Both the position numbers and the translations under genes were made by a program. Below the pieces are notes generated by a model that was not told the DNA's origin, ran no database searches, and saw nothing but the letters and a program-made list of their open reading frames with translations. A DNA stretch of 16,375 nt from CALMFT01 sp041674565 (GTDB taxonomy: Bacteria; Patescibacteriota; Gracilibacteria; Absconditabacterales; Absconditicoccaceae): positions 1 to 16,375 of the forward strand of contig JBAYVQ010000009.1 in NCBI GenBank assembly GCA_041674565.1, written 5' to 3'. Shown here in pieces: positions 1 through 8,335 of the stretch; position 1 is the stretch's first letter, and each line of letters starts with the position of its first letter.

Positions 1-516
1 GATGAGTCTGAGTATGATGCCCAAAGACCCTAGGGCAGCAAATGCAATGACGACATTCATAATGGTTTTTTTTCATTCCGCCGGTTTATTCATGGCAAAC
101 TGTACACCACCTCGTATGACCATACCAAATCATATAGTGATAATCAAGGTCATGAGGATATTGGTAAATACCCCTGCTATGCCTGCTATTGCTTTTCCGT
201 CACTAGACTTTTCGATACACCTACCGATAAAGGGGAAGTTAGTATTCAACTTTATGCCTCAGTTTAGAATACACAAGCAGTCTTTTTCTGTATTAACTTG
301 TTTACATCTGTTGTACTCTGCTTGTTTTTCTGCTTTGCATGAATTGTCGCAATTCTCATAATCATCAGGTGTGCACGTCTCATCACTACATATAAGTGAT
401 TCACATTTTTTTTGACATTGATCGTTAATAACGCTTGTGGCATCCTGAGCTAATGTAATGTATGATGGTGTATAGACTATTATTCCAATTATGAATAGTC
501 AGATTATTTTTTTCAT
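1..516 (-). CDS. Cys-rich pilin-like (TrbC/VirB2-type) membrane protein, 3' end outside window
   Basis: The first 172 residues are visible; the gene continues beyond base 1. Seen: a signal-like start (MKKIIGLFIIGII), an extracytoplasmic stretch of about residues 25-105 with ten cysteines (34, 38, 43, 48, 56, 60, 71, 80, 82, 100), then two hydrophobic helices (about 112-133 and 152-170) joined by a short loop with GGVQFAMNKPAEGKK. Small hydrophobic proteins with a glycine-rich first helix, an N-P/K-x-GKK type loop and a second helix are common in CPR genomes and are often labelled pilin or TrbC/VirB2-like; that assignment is by pattern only. Four in-frame TGA codons are read as Gly, one of them in the GKK loop. 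The ten cysteines suggest disulphides outside the membrane. The start is the ATG at 516-514, with no other candidate nearby. It lies downstream of the tRNA gene on the same strand. A generic Cys-rich membrane protein is the alternative. Confidence 0.6.
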
Positions 517-565
517 ATAGTATTAGTATATTTGTAAACAAGTTTTGTGCTGGCTATAGTATATT

Positions 566-637
566 TGCTCCTGGGAGGAATCGAACCACCATCTAACCCT
601 TAGGACGGGCCTATTCTATCCGTTGAACTACAGAAGC
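566..637 (-). tRNA. tRNA-Arg (anticodon CCU)
   Basis: A 72-nt cloverleaf folds on the minus strand. The acceptor stem is GCTTCTG/CAGGAGC (631-637 with 567-573), with one G-U pair. The D stem is GTTC/GAAT. The anticodon stem is GGCCC/GGGTT, with loop GTCCTAA placing anticodon CCT at 602-604. The variable loop has 4 nt. The T arm has loop TTCGATT and stem GGTGG/CCTCC, with a central U-U mismatch. The discriminator is A and the 3' CCA is not encoded. It reads AGG arginine codons. Confidence 0.93.
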
Positions 638-919
638 ATCATGGTCTGTATACTAATTTCCTGGCAATTCAATGCAAGTAAAAATGCTCTCTGGGCGCTT
701 GCATTCCATATTATTATGAAAGGTATCGCACAATGAGTACAACAAAATAGCAATCTTGGCAGTGATAACTTATAGTTATCAGTAAATTGTCAATTTCACT
801 TGCAATGGATACTCAAATCAATACAAGGCGAGCTACGCAATTGTAAGCAAAATATGTTTGTAGCCTACGCTTGGTAAGCGTGCCATGTTCGTAGTCTGAT
901 TATCATTTATTGTCATGAG
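638..919. other. Divergent intergenic region between tRNA-Arg and ftsA, with two small inverted repeats
   Basis: No gene is visible on either strand, even with UGA read as Gly. Two compact inverted repeats stand out: TGATAACT-TAT-AGTTATCA (763-781) and ACGCTT-GGT-AAGCGT (867-881). Neither is followed by a T-run, so they look more like operators or leader hairpins than terminators. The second lies about 40 nt before the ftsA start and could sit in its 5' leader. No convincing -35/-10 pair was found. Confidence 0.4.
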
Positions 920-2092
920 ATGCAAAAGATCAAAACTATTTTTGACTTAGGAAACTGATATGTGAAATGAGTTGTCTTTGGTGTCGAAGACAACAGAACC
1001 ACTGTCTTGGTGAAAGACTTGGTAAAGACAAAATGAATTAGAAAGGGCAAAGTCCTGGATAGTGCTGCACTTGTAGAAAGCATGACAGAGGTCATCAAAA
1101 CTTTCAATACAAAGCTCGGCGGTGACTTTATTGACGATGCCTATATAGGGATATCGCATCCAGAAATGCACGTCATGAGATTTGCTGAGAATATGAGAGT
1201 GATGGGTGAGAAAATATCGCATGAAGATGTCCAACATCTTATGAAAGTTATCTCTGAAATATCAGAGAGAGCTAATTACGAGACACTCAAAATAAATCCT
1301 GTCTATCGACTTATTGATGACGAGATCAAGACTACTGAACCATTGGGTATGGTAGGTAAAAAGCTGGAGTTGATAGTAGACGTATTTTATATACCCAAGC
1401 ACTTCTATCAATCTATCGTAGAGCTAGCCAATCAGTTGCAATTGAACATCGTAGATATCATCCCTAATATTTTGGGTGCAAGCGAATTGGTACTAGATTA
1501 CGATGCAAGAGATCTATGAACATTACTTATAGATATTGGGAATAATCAGACGAGTTACGTGATGTATGAAGATGGTAATCCGTTTATGTATGGTGTCATA
1601 CCTATTGGCGGAGAAGATGTGACTAAAGATATTTCCATCGGCATGCAGATTGATATGAGAGAAGCAGAAAATTTGAAAGTAGATTACGGCATGATTACGG
1701 AGGATGAAGCAACAAAAGATGACCAATTGGATGTGAAATTTTTGGAAGAAATTATAGGTTCAAGATACTTGGAAATATTTGAAAAAATAAATGACAGACT
1801 AGTTGCTGCTGGCAAAGACGGTAGACTACCATGATGAATACTGTTGATGGGTGGAGGAGCGAGAATGAAAGGAGCAGATGGGCTCGCAAAAGAGACATTT
1901 AGATTGGCAACATTCTTTGCAAAAAATAAACAACTGCATGTAGGAGAGCTTGGCAATCATCTACAGTTCCTCAATACCATGGGATTGTATGTGTATAGTG
2001 AAAAATATTCTGATGTAGCAAATAAATTTAAATTGAGTATTGGTTTTGGCTGGGCGAAAGACATATGGAAGTTCCTCAAAGAGGTATTCTAG
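920..2092 (+). CDS. ftsA: Cell division protein FtsA
   Basis: This is the actin-like ATPase that tethers FtsZ to the membrane and recruits the divisome. It has 390 residues, close to the bacterial norm of about 400-420. Seen: an N-terminal phosphate-1 motif (TIFDLGNGYVKG, residues 6-17); the KGIRKGKV segment (38-45) that matches the family's S-K/R-GI-x-KG element; a central SHS2-like region (about 70-165); the phosphate-2 motif LLIDIGNNQTSYV (202-214); the C-terminal LPGGILLMGGGARMKG nucleotide-binding motif (305-320); and a terminal amphipathic helix GWAKDIWKFLKEVF of the membrane-targeting type. Six in-frame TGA codons are Gly, at residues 13, 17, 39 and 200 and as a tandem pair in LPGG; those at 39 and in LPGG are conserved glycines. 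The ATG at 920 keeps the N-terminal motif; the ATG at 915 is out of frame. The gene starts the ftsA-ORF-ftsZ cluster. Confidence 0.95.
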
Positions 2093-2117
2093 TATTTACT
2101 TACTATGCAATGGTACG

Positions 2118-2696
2118 ATGTGGCAAAGTGTCTCAAGAGCTACAATAGAGGATGTCGTGGGAACTCATATTTATAAATTAACTCCAAAAGAATCGCCAGA
2201 ACACTTTGTGGTACCAATCAAACTTGCTCTTACTATGTTTTCTGATCAAGGTATTGTATCAATGGGACAGCTGTGATGTCGCAATTTGCAAGACATCATT
2301 GATACTCTCGAGATAAAGTCTGAGAAAATAGCTAGCAGTGCATGACGATCCAAGTGAGGTACCATCAAAAATGACTTAGAAACGTTATTGCTGAAGCCTG
2401 TAGGATTATGTATCGATACGCAGATATGATTTGATGAGAGTAAGTTTATCGATAGTTGCGAAATACAAGATATCAATCCCGCCGCTTGTCATATACTTAT
2501 GCCACTGCATGTGTCTGAAGAGCTAAGACGTACACTGGATAATAATCAAGCCATGTATGGTATCGACAATCATGTTTATCTCACAAGAGACTATTTGATA
2601 CAATATGGAGCGAAACGTGTACATAGCGTACTATCTGATCCATCAATACGTGATAAAGTTTTGCAAAAAGCATTCAAAGTACCAAATCGAAACTAA
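2118..2696 (+). CDS. Hypothetical 192-aa protein between ftsA and ftsZ
   Basis: Not recognised. The protein is soluble, mixed alpha/beta and free of signal or membrane segments, starting MWQSVSRATIEDVVG and ending KVPNRN. Four TGA codons are read as Gly (first at 2274-2276, the others in the central part); without them the frame breaks into fragments. Features include HIYKLTPKESPEHFVVPIK near the N-terminus, a KGGTIKNDLETLLLKPVG segment in the middle, and a charged C-terminal half. The start ATG at 2118 is 25 nt after the ftsA stop and is the first in-frame ATG; no Shine-Dalgarno motif is evident. ftsZ begins 81 nt after its stop. The position suggests co-transcription with the division genes and a possible role as a lineage-specific FtsA/FtsZ partner; that role is inference from position alone. 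Confidence 0.8.
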
Positions 2697-2777
2697 TAGT
2701 TATCAGCTTATCAATACATATATCAAACTGGCATAGTATTAAAAATCCACTTTTACCCATTAAACTACAACTACGAC

Positions 2778-4040
2778 ATGGCAATTACAGAATTCACTCC
2801 AGATTTCGTTCCAGGCGCACGCATCAAAGTATTTGGTGTCGGTGGTGCTGGTTGCAATACTATCACAAGAATGGTGCTTGATAGACTTGAATGAGTAGAA
2901 TTTGTGGCAGTGAATACTGATGCACAGGCTTTGGCTAACAATCCAGCTCATAGTCAGTTGAATATCGGTATCAATGTTACCAGATGACTTGGTGCTGGTG
3001 CAAATCCTGAAAATGGTCGCAAAGCAGCAGAGGAGTCAGCAGAGGATATCAAGAGGATGCTTACTGGCACGGATATGCTATTCATTACTGCTGGTATGTG
3101 ATGAGGTACTGGTACGGGAGCGGCTCCAGTTATTGGTGCTATCGCTAAGGAGATGGGTATCTTGACTGTTGGTGTTGTCACTAAACCATTTTCATTTGAG
3201 TGAAATAGTAGATTTGCTAATGCTATTGATGGTATCGAAAAGATGAAGCAGTCTGTGGACACACTCATTGTGATACCAAATGATAAGATATTCAATATTG
3301 TAGATAAGAAGACAACATTCAATCAAGCATTCTTGATGATTGATAAAATATTGAGATTGGGCGTACAAGGTATTACTGATCTTATTATCAAGCCATGACT
3401 TATCAATATCGACTTTGCTGATGTGAAGGTGATATTGAGTAACAGCGGTAATGCACTGTTGGGTATTGGTTATGGAGAAGGAGAGAATAGAGCGGTAGAA
3501 GCAGCTAGGAAAGCTATTGATAATCCTTTGATGGAAAATAGACTAACAGGAGCAAAAAATATTATCTTTGCTGTGACGGGTGGAAATAGTGTCACTCCTA
3601 TGGAAGTAAGAGAGGCCGCTAGTATCGTAGAAGAGATTGCAGACCCTGATGCAAGAATCATTTGGGGAATGACGATAGATGAGGACTATGGTGATGATGA
3701 AATAAAAATAACTATCATTGCTACTGGATTCCAATGAGAGACAGGTGATACTTTATCCAAATCTCCTTCAAGAGACTGGACTGGCAGAAAGGTCAGAAGT
3801 GGCGGTGAAGATTTTGTAAATAAGTTGTTGAAGGAAGATAATATGTGAAGTAGAGACAGGAATCTTATGAATAGTTTTTCTGGCAGTGGTCATCATGCAA
3901 GTAGTTCCAATACTGGCAACTACAATAGTAACAATAACAATAATACTAATGCTAACTCTCCATTCAATCAGCCCTCTGAACCACAAAAATCATCAGAAGA
4001 TCTAGAGACTCCAGCATTCATGAGAAGAAAAATACAATAA
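2778..4040 (+). CDS. ftsZ: Cell division protein FtsZ
   Basis: This is the tubulin-like GTPase that polymerises into the division ring. It has 420 residues. Seen: the N-terminal Rossmann motif KVFGVGGAGCNTITRM (about 17-32); EGVEFVAVNTDAQAL (38-52); the GTP-binding loop GMGGGTGTGAAP with GGGTGTG at residues 108-114; the KPFSFEGNSR segment; and the catalytic T7 loop LINIDFADV with N210, D212 and D215. A Gly/Ser/Asn-rich linker follows (about 330-405, including an Asn run), and then the C-terminal peptide TPAFMRRKIQ, which matches the conserved FtsA-binding tail. Eight TGA codons are Gly; G39, G108 and G109 are invariant in the family. The ATG at 2778 gives a normal N-terminal extension. The gene is the last of the division cluster and ends 29 nt before a strong palindromic terminator. 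Confidence 0.97.
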
Positions 4041-4069
4041 TATGCTGTATATACGATAATCTGAAATAG

Positions 4070-4119
4070 TTATTGATACAAAAAAATCAGCGATATCGCT
4101 GATTTTTTTGTATCAATAA
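4070..4119. terminator. Perfect 50-bp palindromic bidirectional terminator
   Basis: Bases 4070-4094 are the exact reverse complement of 4095-4119. The core is ATCAGCGAT/ATCGCTGAT flanked by an A7/T7 tract, so on each strand a GC-containing hairpin is followed by a U-run. It lies 29 nt after the ftsZ stop (plus) and 11 nt after the stop of the last surface-protein gene (minus), so it serves both convergent units. Confidence 0.88.
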
Positions 4120-4130
4120 TGTAAGTAGAT

Positions 4131-4715
4131 TTAATTTTGGTAGAGCGTATATACTATGGTGCCTATATACGTGCCCACTGGAGTATAGGCTGGTATGATT
4201 ACCTGTACTGTAGGAAGTACTCCGTACATACTCAACAATCCCTGATTGTTCGCTCCACTTCTCAGTATGAGTTGTCTTGGCGTATCGAGCGATTGGAAAC
4301 TCGCCATGCCTGCTCGCACAATTACTCTAGGATTAGCACGTCCGTTCAGCAAGGTTGGGGTAGTAGAACTTTGCATATAGACATTGGATCATGATATTAC
4401 TGCTCATCCTGTCCCTACCATATGACCTGATATCTGCACAGTTGTATAGTATCCGCTATCCGCTCCTTTGAGATCATCTACATAAAAATATCCTGTCACA
4501 AAAGCACCTGTTACTGTCTGAGAAGACGCTGATGCATTAAATGTACCAAGATTCATTGCGCCACTACTTCCTATACACAATGTTCATCAAGAAACGGTAA
4601 CGCTCACGGTCGTGGTTGTATCACATACACCATCTGATATACATCAGGTACCTGCGAAGGTGATCCCTCACATACATAGTAGCCATAATATAATGCTCGT
4701 TAACCATCGTTTCAT
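4131..4715 (-). CDS. Secreted WxL-like surface protein, paralogue 1
   Basis: This 194-residue protein starts with a signal peptide (MKRWLTSIILWLLCMGGITFA). A short Cys-containing segment (GTGCISDGVCDTTTTVSV) follows, then a beta-rich domain. Seen: LCIGSSGAMNLGTF, TGYFYVDDLKGADSGYYTTV, ISGSNVYMQSS, FQSLDTPRQLILRSG, and the terminus PVGTYIGTIVYTLYQN. The order matches the WxL fold of Firmicutes surface proteins: an F/L-G-x-F/Y strand, a D-L/S-x-G-x-GY/W motif, and a terminal Y-x-G-T-x-x-Y/W-TL strand. The two Trp positions are Tyr here. Six TGA codons are Gly. Its closest relative is paralogue 3; long stretches are nearly identical even in DNA. It is the last gene of the minus-strand array. WxL domains bind peptidoglycan or partner proteins at the cell surface; that function here is inferred. 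Confidence 0.82.
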
Positions 4716-4754
4716 ATCTACTTGCCTTCACACTCTGTAAATCAATGTATTGCA

Positions 4755-4783
4755 ATGATACCCATAGCGTTGCTGTTTTTCAA
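4755..4783 (-). promoter_or_regulatory. Sigma70-type promoter of WxL-like paralogue 1
   Basis: On the minus strand, TTGAAA (4783-4778) is followed after 17 nt by TATCAT (4760-4755), about 40 nt before the ATG at 4715. Two copies of CGCTATG (plus-strand 4763-4769 and 4785-4791, 22 bp apart) flank the -35 hexamer and could be regulator sites. Confidence 0.6.
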
Positions 4784-4876
4784 ACATAGCGGTTTTAAAC
4801 TGATGTTTTCCGTCTCTAAGAATTGACACTTATTGTATATTATTGTGTATACATGACTTATATGAATAAAACTTTA

Positions 4877-5473
4877 TTAAGCATTTTCGTAGAGGGTAAA
4901 TACCAATGTACCATTGTATGTTCATACTGCTTGATATGGTGGCAATATAAGCTGCATTTCTGGGATAGTCCCATAAGAACCTATACTTCCTGTGACGGTG
5001 CCAGGATTCCTTAGTATTAGTTGTCTTGCTGTATCCAGTGACTGGAAGCTGGACATACCCGTATGTATAGTGACCCCACTGAGTGTATAACCGTCAAGAA
5101 AATCTGGATTGAGGGACGGAGTTTTCATATAAACATTGGATCATGAGATGGCTTCTCAACCTGTACCAATGAGATGACCAGACATTTGTACGGTAGTATA
5201 GTATCCGCTGTAGGCTAATTTTAAATCATCGACACGAAAATACTCTGTGAATGTTCAGGTTATAACTTGAGAAGATGCTGAGACCGTGTGTGCTCCAAAG
5301 GCAAAAGATCACTCACTGCCGATACAAAGCGCCCCGCTTTCAACATAAAATGTCCAGCTTGTCAGTATAGTGCAAGATGATCATGAGAGACATCAGGTAT
5401 CTGCAAAAACAATTCCTCCTCGAAGTCCCAGTCAGAGTACAATACTAGTAAATACCTTTTTTATATTGTTCAT
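4877..5473 (-). CDS. Secreted WxL-like surface protein, paralogue 2 (most diverged)
   Basis: This 198-residue protein has a signal peptide (MNNIKKVFTSIVLGLGLRGGIVFA) and the same domain order as its neighbours: DTGCLSGSSC, ALCIGSEGSFAFGAHTVSASSQ, EYFRVDDLKLAYSGYYTTV, ISGSNVYM, FQSLDTARQLILRN, and the terminus AVGTYNGTLVFTLYENA. It differs most from the other three in the DLK loop (LAYS in place of GADS) and in the segment after NVYM (KTPSLNPDFLDGYTLSG in place of QSS-TPTLLNGRAN), so this may be the variable, ligand-contacting face. Eight TGA codons are Gly, including one in the VGTY motif near the C-terminus; with UGA as stop the protein loses its last strand. It has its own promoter. No terminator hairpin was found in the 161 nt before paralogue 1. 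Confidence 0.8.
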
Positions 5474-5501
5474 GGCTACTATAACACATATGATCTCTTT
5501 A

Positions 5502-5530
5502 TTTATATACTACGATCTGCGTTGTGTCAA
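5502..5530 (-). promoter_or_regulatory. Sigma70-type promoter of WxL-like paralogue 2
   Basis: On the minus strand, TTGACA (5530-5525) is followed after exactly 17 nt by TATAAA (5507-5502), 28 nt before the ATG at 5473. It lies downstream of the terminator of paralogue 3, so this gene is probably an independent transcription unit. Confidence 0.75.
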
Positions 5531-5597
5531 CTTTCATTCAACTGCTGTGGGCAAACGAGGTTTTGTCTATTGACTATCCAATATCAGTATTTTTTAT

Positions 5598-5634
5598 ACA
5601 TAAAAAATTCACAAGGTATGTGAATTTTTTATGT
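5598..5634 (-). terminator. Terminator after WxL-like paralogue 3
   Basis: A perfect 16-bp inverted repeat (5598-5613 with 5619-5634) has a 5-nt loop; TTCACA/TGTGAA forms the inner stem and A6/T6 tracts the outer part. It starts 29 nt past the stop at 5664 and would act on either strand. Confidence 0.85.
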
Positions 5635-5663
5635 AGCGAAATTTCTTATCCTAAGTGTCCGAC

Positions 5664-6251
5664 TTAGTTTTCGTATAGGGTGTATACCAGTGTACCTAGA
5701 TAGGTTCCTACTGGTTGATATGCTGGTATGACCAATTGCATGGTTGGTAGTACTCCATACATACTTAGTAGTCATAAATTTGCCGCTCCACTTCTAAGAA
5801 TCAATTGTCTCGCGCTGTCCAATGATTGAAAACTGGCCATACCTCATCGTACAATTACTCTGGCGTTAGCACGTCCGTTCAGCAATGTTGGAGTAGTAGA
5901 ACTTTGCATATATACATTGGATCAGGATATTACTATTCATCCTGTTCCCATCAAATGACCAGACATCTGTACTGTGGTATAGTATCCGCTGTCTGCTCCC
6001 TTGAGATCATCCACATAAAAGTATCCTGTTGCAAATGATCCTGTTACGGTTTGGGAGGACGCGGAGACTTGATATGTACCAAAGTTGAATGCACCACTAC
6101 TTCCTATACACAATGTTCCTCCTGTAATACTCACACTTACTGACGTCGTTGTATCACATACACCATCTGATATACATCAAGTACCTGCAAAAGCTACACC
6201 TCCTCCTATGAGAATCAGTGTGAGTATTGCGAGACCGAGTAATTTTCTCAT
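5664..6251 (-). CDS. Secreted WxL-like surface protein, paralogue 3
   Basis: This 195-residue protein has a clear signal peptide (MRKLLGLAILTLILIGGGVAFA) ending at an AFA site. The mature part contains GTGCISDGVCDTTTSVSV, LCIGSSGAFNFGTYQVSAS, TGYFYVDDLKGADSGYYTTV, ISGSNVYMQSSTTPTLLNG, FQSLDSARQLILRSG, and the terminus PVGTYLGTLVYTLYEN. The beta-strand pattern with the paired GYYTT and YTLY motifs corresponds to a WxL-like domain with Tyr for Trp. Five TGA codons are Gly, at positions where the paralogues use GGN or TGA, which is direct internal support for the code. DNA identity with paralogue 1 is high from the signal-peptide cleavage site to the C-terminus, suggesting recent duplication or gene conversion across paralogue 2, which lies between them. 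Confidence 0.85.
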
Positions 6252-6286
6252 CACATATCACATATCTTATAAATCATTTGTTATAT

Positions 6287-6315
6287 ATTTTATATATAAA
6301 GTATTGTTTTGTCAA
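6287..6315 (-). promoter_or_regulatory. Sigma70-type promoter of WxL-like paralogue 3
   Basis: On the minus strand, TTGACA (6315-6310) is followed after 17 nt by TAAAAT (6292-6287), 35 nt before the ATG at 6251. It lies just beyond the terminator of paralogue 4. Confidence 0.72.
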
Positions 6316-6350
6316 ATATTAAGACTCTTTCTGTTTTGTTTGGATATTTC

Positions 6351-6373
6351 AAAAAATCCCCCTACTGGGAGAT
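6351..6373 (-). terminator. Rho-independent terminator after WxL-like paralogue 4
   Basis: On the minus strand, ATCTCCC-AGTA-GGGGGAT forms a 7-bp hairpin with one G-U pair, directly followed by a T-run (plus-strand A6 at 6351-6356). It lies 44 nt after the TAG at 6417-6419. Confidence 0.82.
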
Positions 6374-6416
6374 CTGATACGATATATTTCAGACTATATT
6401 ATATATAATGAATGAA

Positions 6417-7007
6417 CTAATTCTCATACAGGGTAAAGACCATTGTGCCCACGTAGACTCAGACTGGCTGATATGCTGGTATAACTAATTGCATAAGTGG
6501 CAATGTTCAGTACATGCTTATGACCCCATTGTTGGCTCAGACGTTTCTCAGAATCAGTTGCCTTGCTGCATCTAGTGATTGAAATCAGGTCGCTGCCGCA
6601 TGTATGATTACCCCTGCATTTGGTTGTCCTTGCAGGAGAGTTGGAGTAGCAGAACTTGTCCTAAGATAAACATTGGATCACGAGATCACTGCTGATCAAC
6701 CACTGACGACCAGATGACCGGACATCTGTACGGTAGTATAGTATCCGCTATCTGCTCCCTTGAGATCGTCTACAAAGAAATATCCTGTGGCAAAAGCACC
6801 ACTAACCGTTTGTTCGAAAGATGAAACCATAAAATTACCAAAATCGAACACACCACTACTACCAATACAGATATTTCATCACGATATAGTTACGCGTACT
6901 GTGGTTGTCGTGCTACAAGTACCTCCTGATACACATCATGTTCCCGCGAAAGCTGCTCACCCTATGCAAAGTAAACCCAATATTAGGAAGCCAAAGAACT
7001 TTTTCAT
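6417..7007 (-). CDS. Secreted WxL-like surface protein, paralogue 4
   Basis: This 196-residue protein has a signal peptide (MKKFFGFLILGLLCIGGAAFA) followed by GTGCVSGGTC, CIGSSGVFDFGNF, TGYFFVDDLKGADSGYYTTV, ISGSNVYLRTSSATPTLL, FQSLDAARQLILRN, and the terminus PVGVYVGTMVFTLYEN. The N-terminal Cys pair and the Cys of LCIG/ICIG are kept in all four copies and may form a disulphide. Ten TGA codons are Gly, the densest of the four. It is the first of the tandem copies in transcription order and has a near-perfect promoter. That promoter's -35 box ends next to the stop codon of the preceding gene, so it is expressed separately from the upstream anchored proteins or in addition to read-through from them. 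Confidence 0.83.
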
Positions 7008-7044
7008 AAGGCCGTGCACTATAATAATATAAATATTACTACAT

Positions 7045-7072
7045 ATTATAGTCACTAATCTATATTTGTCAA
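7045..7072 (-). promoter_or_regulatory. Consensus sigma70-type promoter of WxL-like paralogue 4
   Basis: On the minus strand, a perfect TTGACA (7072-7067) and a perfect TATAAT (7050-7045) are separated by 16 nt, 37 nt before the ATG at 7007. The -35 box abuts the TAG stop of the upstream gene. It is the closest match to consensus in the window and predicts strong expression. Confidence 0.82.
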
Positions 7073-8335
7073 CTACTTTGTTGTTTTTGTGAAGCTAATG
7101 ATCCAGTATAAGGTTTCTAGCAAGGTAAGATAAATAATAATCTGAATAAGTACTTGTGGATTTGGCTGGTATGAAACTATAATTTCCTGTATAGTTGTTT
7201 CACTCAGAGGGACTATTTCTGGGTGTGCTTGCAAAAACAAGGTCCTGTCTGCTCCGTTTTTTGGCAGCATTTTTGGTAGTATTCGGTTCTTGACGGGGTA
7301 CTGTAAGAAATTATCTATGAGATATTGATAAAAATATTTTCTGGCTACGGTGACTTGCTCTGGATATGTGATATCCTGAAAGACATAGGTGTAGATAGTA
7401 TCTTTGCTGTGGCTGTATTTTGGTGATATAGTACGCTTGAGCGGCACTATGTTTCCTGTTTGTTGCGTGTTTGCTATCAGGCTTCAGGTAATACCTGTGA
7501 GATCCTGTGGCACAAAGGCGCTTCATCATGGTAGCACAACGTGCGTACGTTCATGATGATGAAAGTAGTACGTGGATGATGATGATCTATGTCCCAAATG
7601 ATCCACTGCTACAATCTTATAAAAGATAGTTGCTCTTGGTAGATCTTCTCACAAAATAGAAATAAAATGAGATGTAGTAAATAGCGGTATGGCGCCAGCA
7701 AAAGATGGATTGAGAGAAATGTAGACGAGATATCCATACAGTCATACACCTACATCAATACTGTCAGTCCGTTGTAAACCTATGATAGGAGTTGTAACTG
7801 TAGTATCGTTTGGTATGTTACTGCTCATAGGTATACTTGGAGGACTTAGGTCAATACCTATGCTAACCGTATTGGATCGCAAAAATTCTCCATTGCTGTT
7901 GTATAACGCTTGAAGTAGATAGATCTTTTCTTGATTGAGAGGAGTCAGGTTGCTGTTGGTATAGATGCCTAGACCAGCTCCAGTCGTTCCATTATCTGAT
8001 CAAGATAGTATATAATCACAAGATGCAGTTGCAGAGACATCTACTATGATAGAGCTAGTTCATGCTCGAAGCTGATTTCCTATCACAATCCAATGACTGG
8101 TAAATCCTGTATTGATCTTGATCATTCAGGAATAGGAATTGTAGAGGTTGACACGTATTTGCGTATTGCAAGACGCATATTGGCTAGGGCAGTTTGCTGT
8201 TTGTCCCAGTGGACTTGCGTATCAGATAGTACTGGAAAAAAATCGTATAACAAAAATATATGTCAGTCAGATTATGCTTATATGCAATAATCACTGTTTT
8301 TTTGTTTTTTCTGTATCCCGTGTTACCTGTTTCAT
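7073..8335 (-). CDS. Membrane-anchored surface protein with Ig/Fn3-like region
   Basis: Family not recognised. The 420-residue protein has a basic N-terminus followed by a hydrophobic segment (about residues 17-40, GLLHISIIGLTYIFVIRFF), a beta-rich ectodomain, and a second hydrophobic helix near the C-terminus (about 395-415, VLIQIIIYLTLLETLYWIIS). Within the ectodomain, roughly residues 160-265 end with RATIFYKIVAVDHLGHRSSSS, the typical last strands of an Fn3/Ig-like domain in CPR surface proteins. The first part contains paired cysteines (ANCPSQYASCNTQ). Eleven TGA codons are Gly. The start ATG (8335) lies inside the end of the preceding gene, with a 13-nt overlap, so the two are probably translationally coupled and may form a complex. 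It appears to be the third component of the surface locus. Function not assigned. Confidence 0.8.

Larger units (their letters stand above)
4131..7007 (-). repeat. Tandem array of four WxL-like paralogues
   Basis: Four full-length copies of one gene lie head to tail (6417-7007, 5664-6251, 4877-5473, 4131-4715). Each has its own signal peptide and promoter; terminators are visible after the first, second and fourth in transcription order. Copies 1 and 3 are the most alike at DNA level, for example around the sequences encoding SGSNVYMQSSTTPTLLNG and YFYVDDLKGADSGYYTT, which makes the array prone to recombination. Confidence 0.85.

Noticed and set aside
2..361. A 119-codon plus-strand open frame at the left edge.
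   Set aside because: It is the antisense of the minus-strand pilin-like gene, which has a signal sequence, membrane helices and UGA-Gly codons in its own frame.
920..2092. ftsA, ftsZ, ruvB and most minus-strand genes look like pseudogenes with many premature stops.
   Set aside because: All the interrupting codons are TGA, never TAA or TAG, and many hit conserved glycines. Reassignment explains them without any decay.
2778..4040. UGA read as tryptophan (table 4) or as selenocysteine.
   Set aside because: The positions are glycine in FtsZ, FtsA and RuvB families (GGGTGTG, Walker A), TGG is still used for Trp, and the codons are too many and too scattered for selenocysteine.
4823..4851. A plus-strand TTGACA-17-TGTATA promoter-like sequence.
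   Set aside because: It points into the 3' end of paralogue 2 in antisense and no plus-strand gene follows. It could give an antisense RNA, but an AT-rich chance match is more likely.
4131..7007. A CRISPR array or insertion-sequence repeats as the source of the repeated DNA.
   Set aside because: The repeats are whole coding genes of about 590 bp with no short spacer pattern, terminal inverted repeats or transposase.
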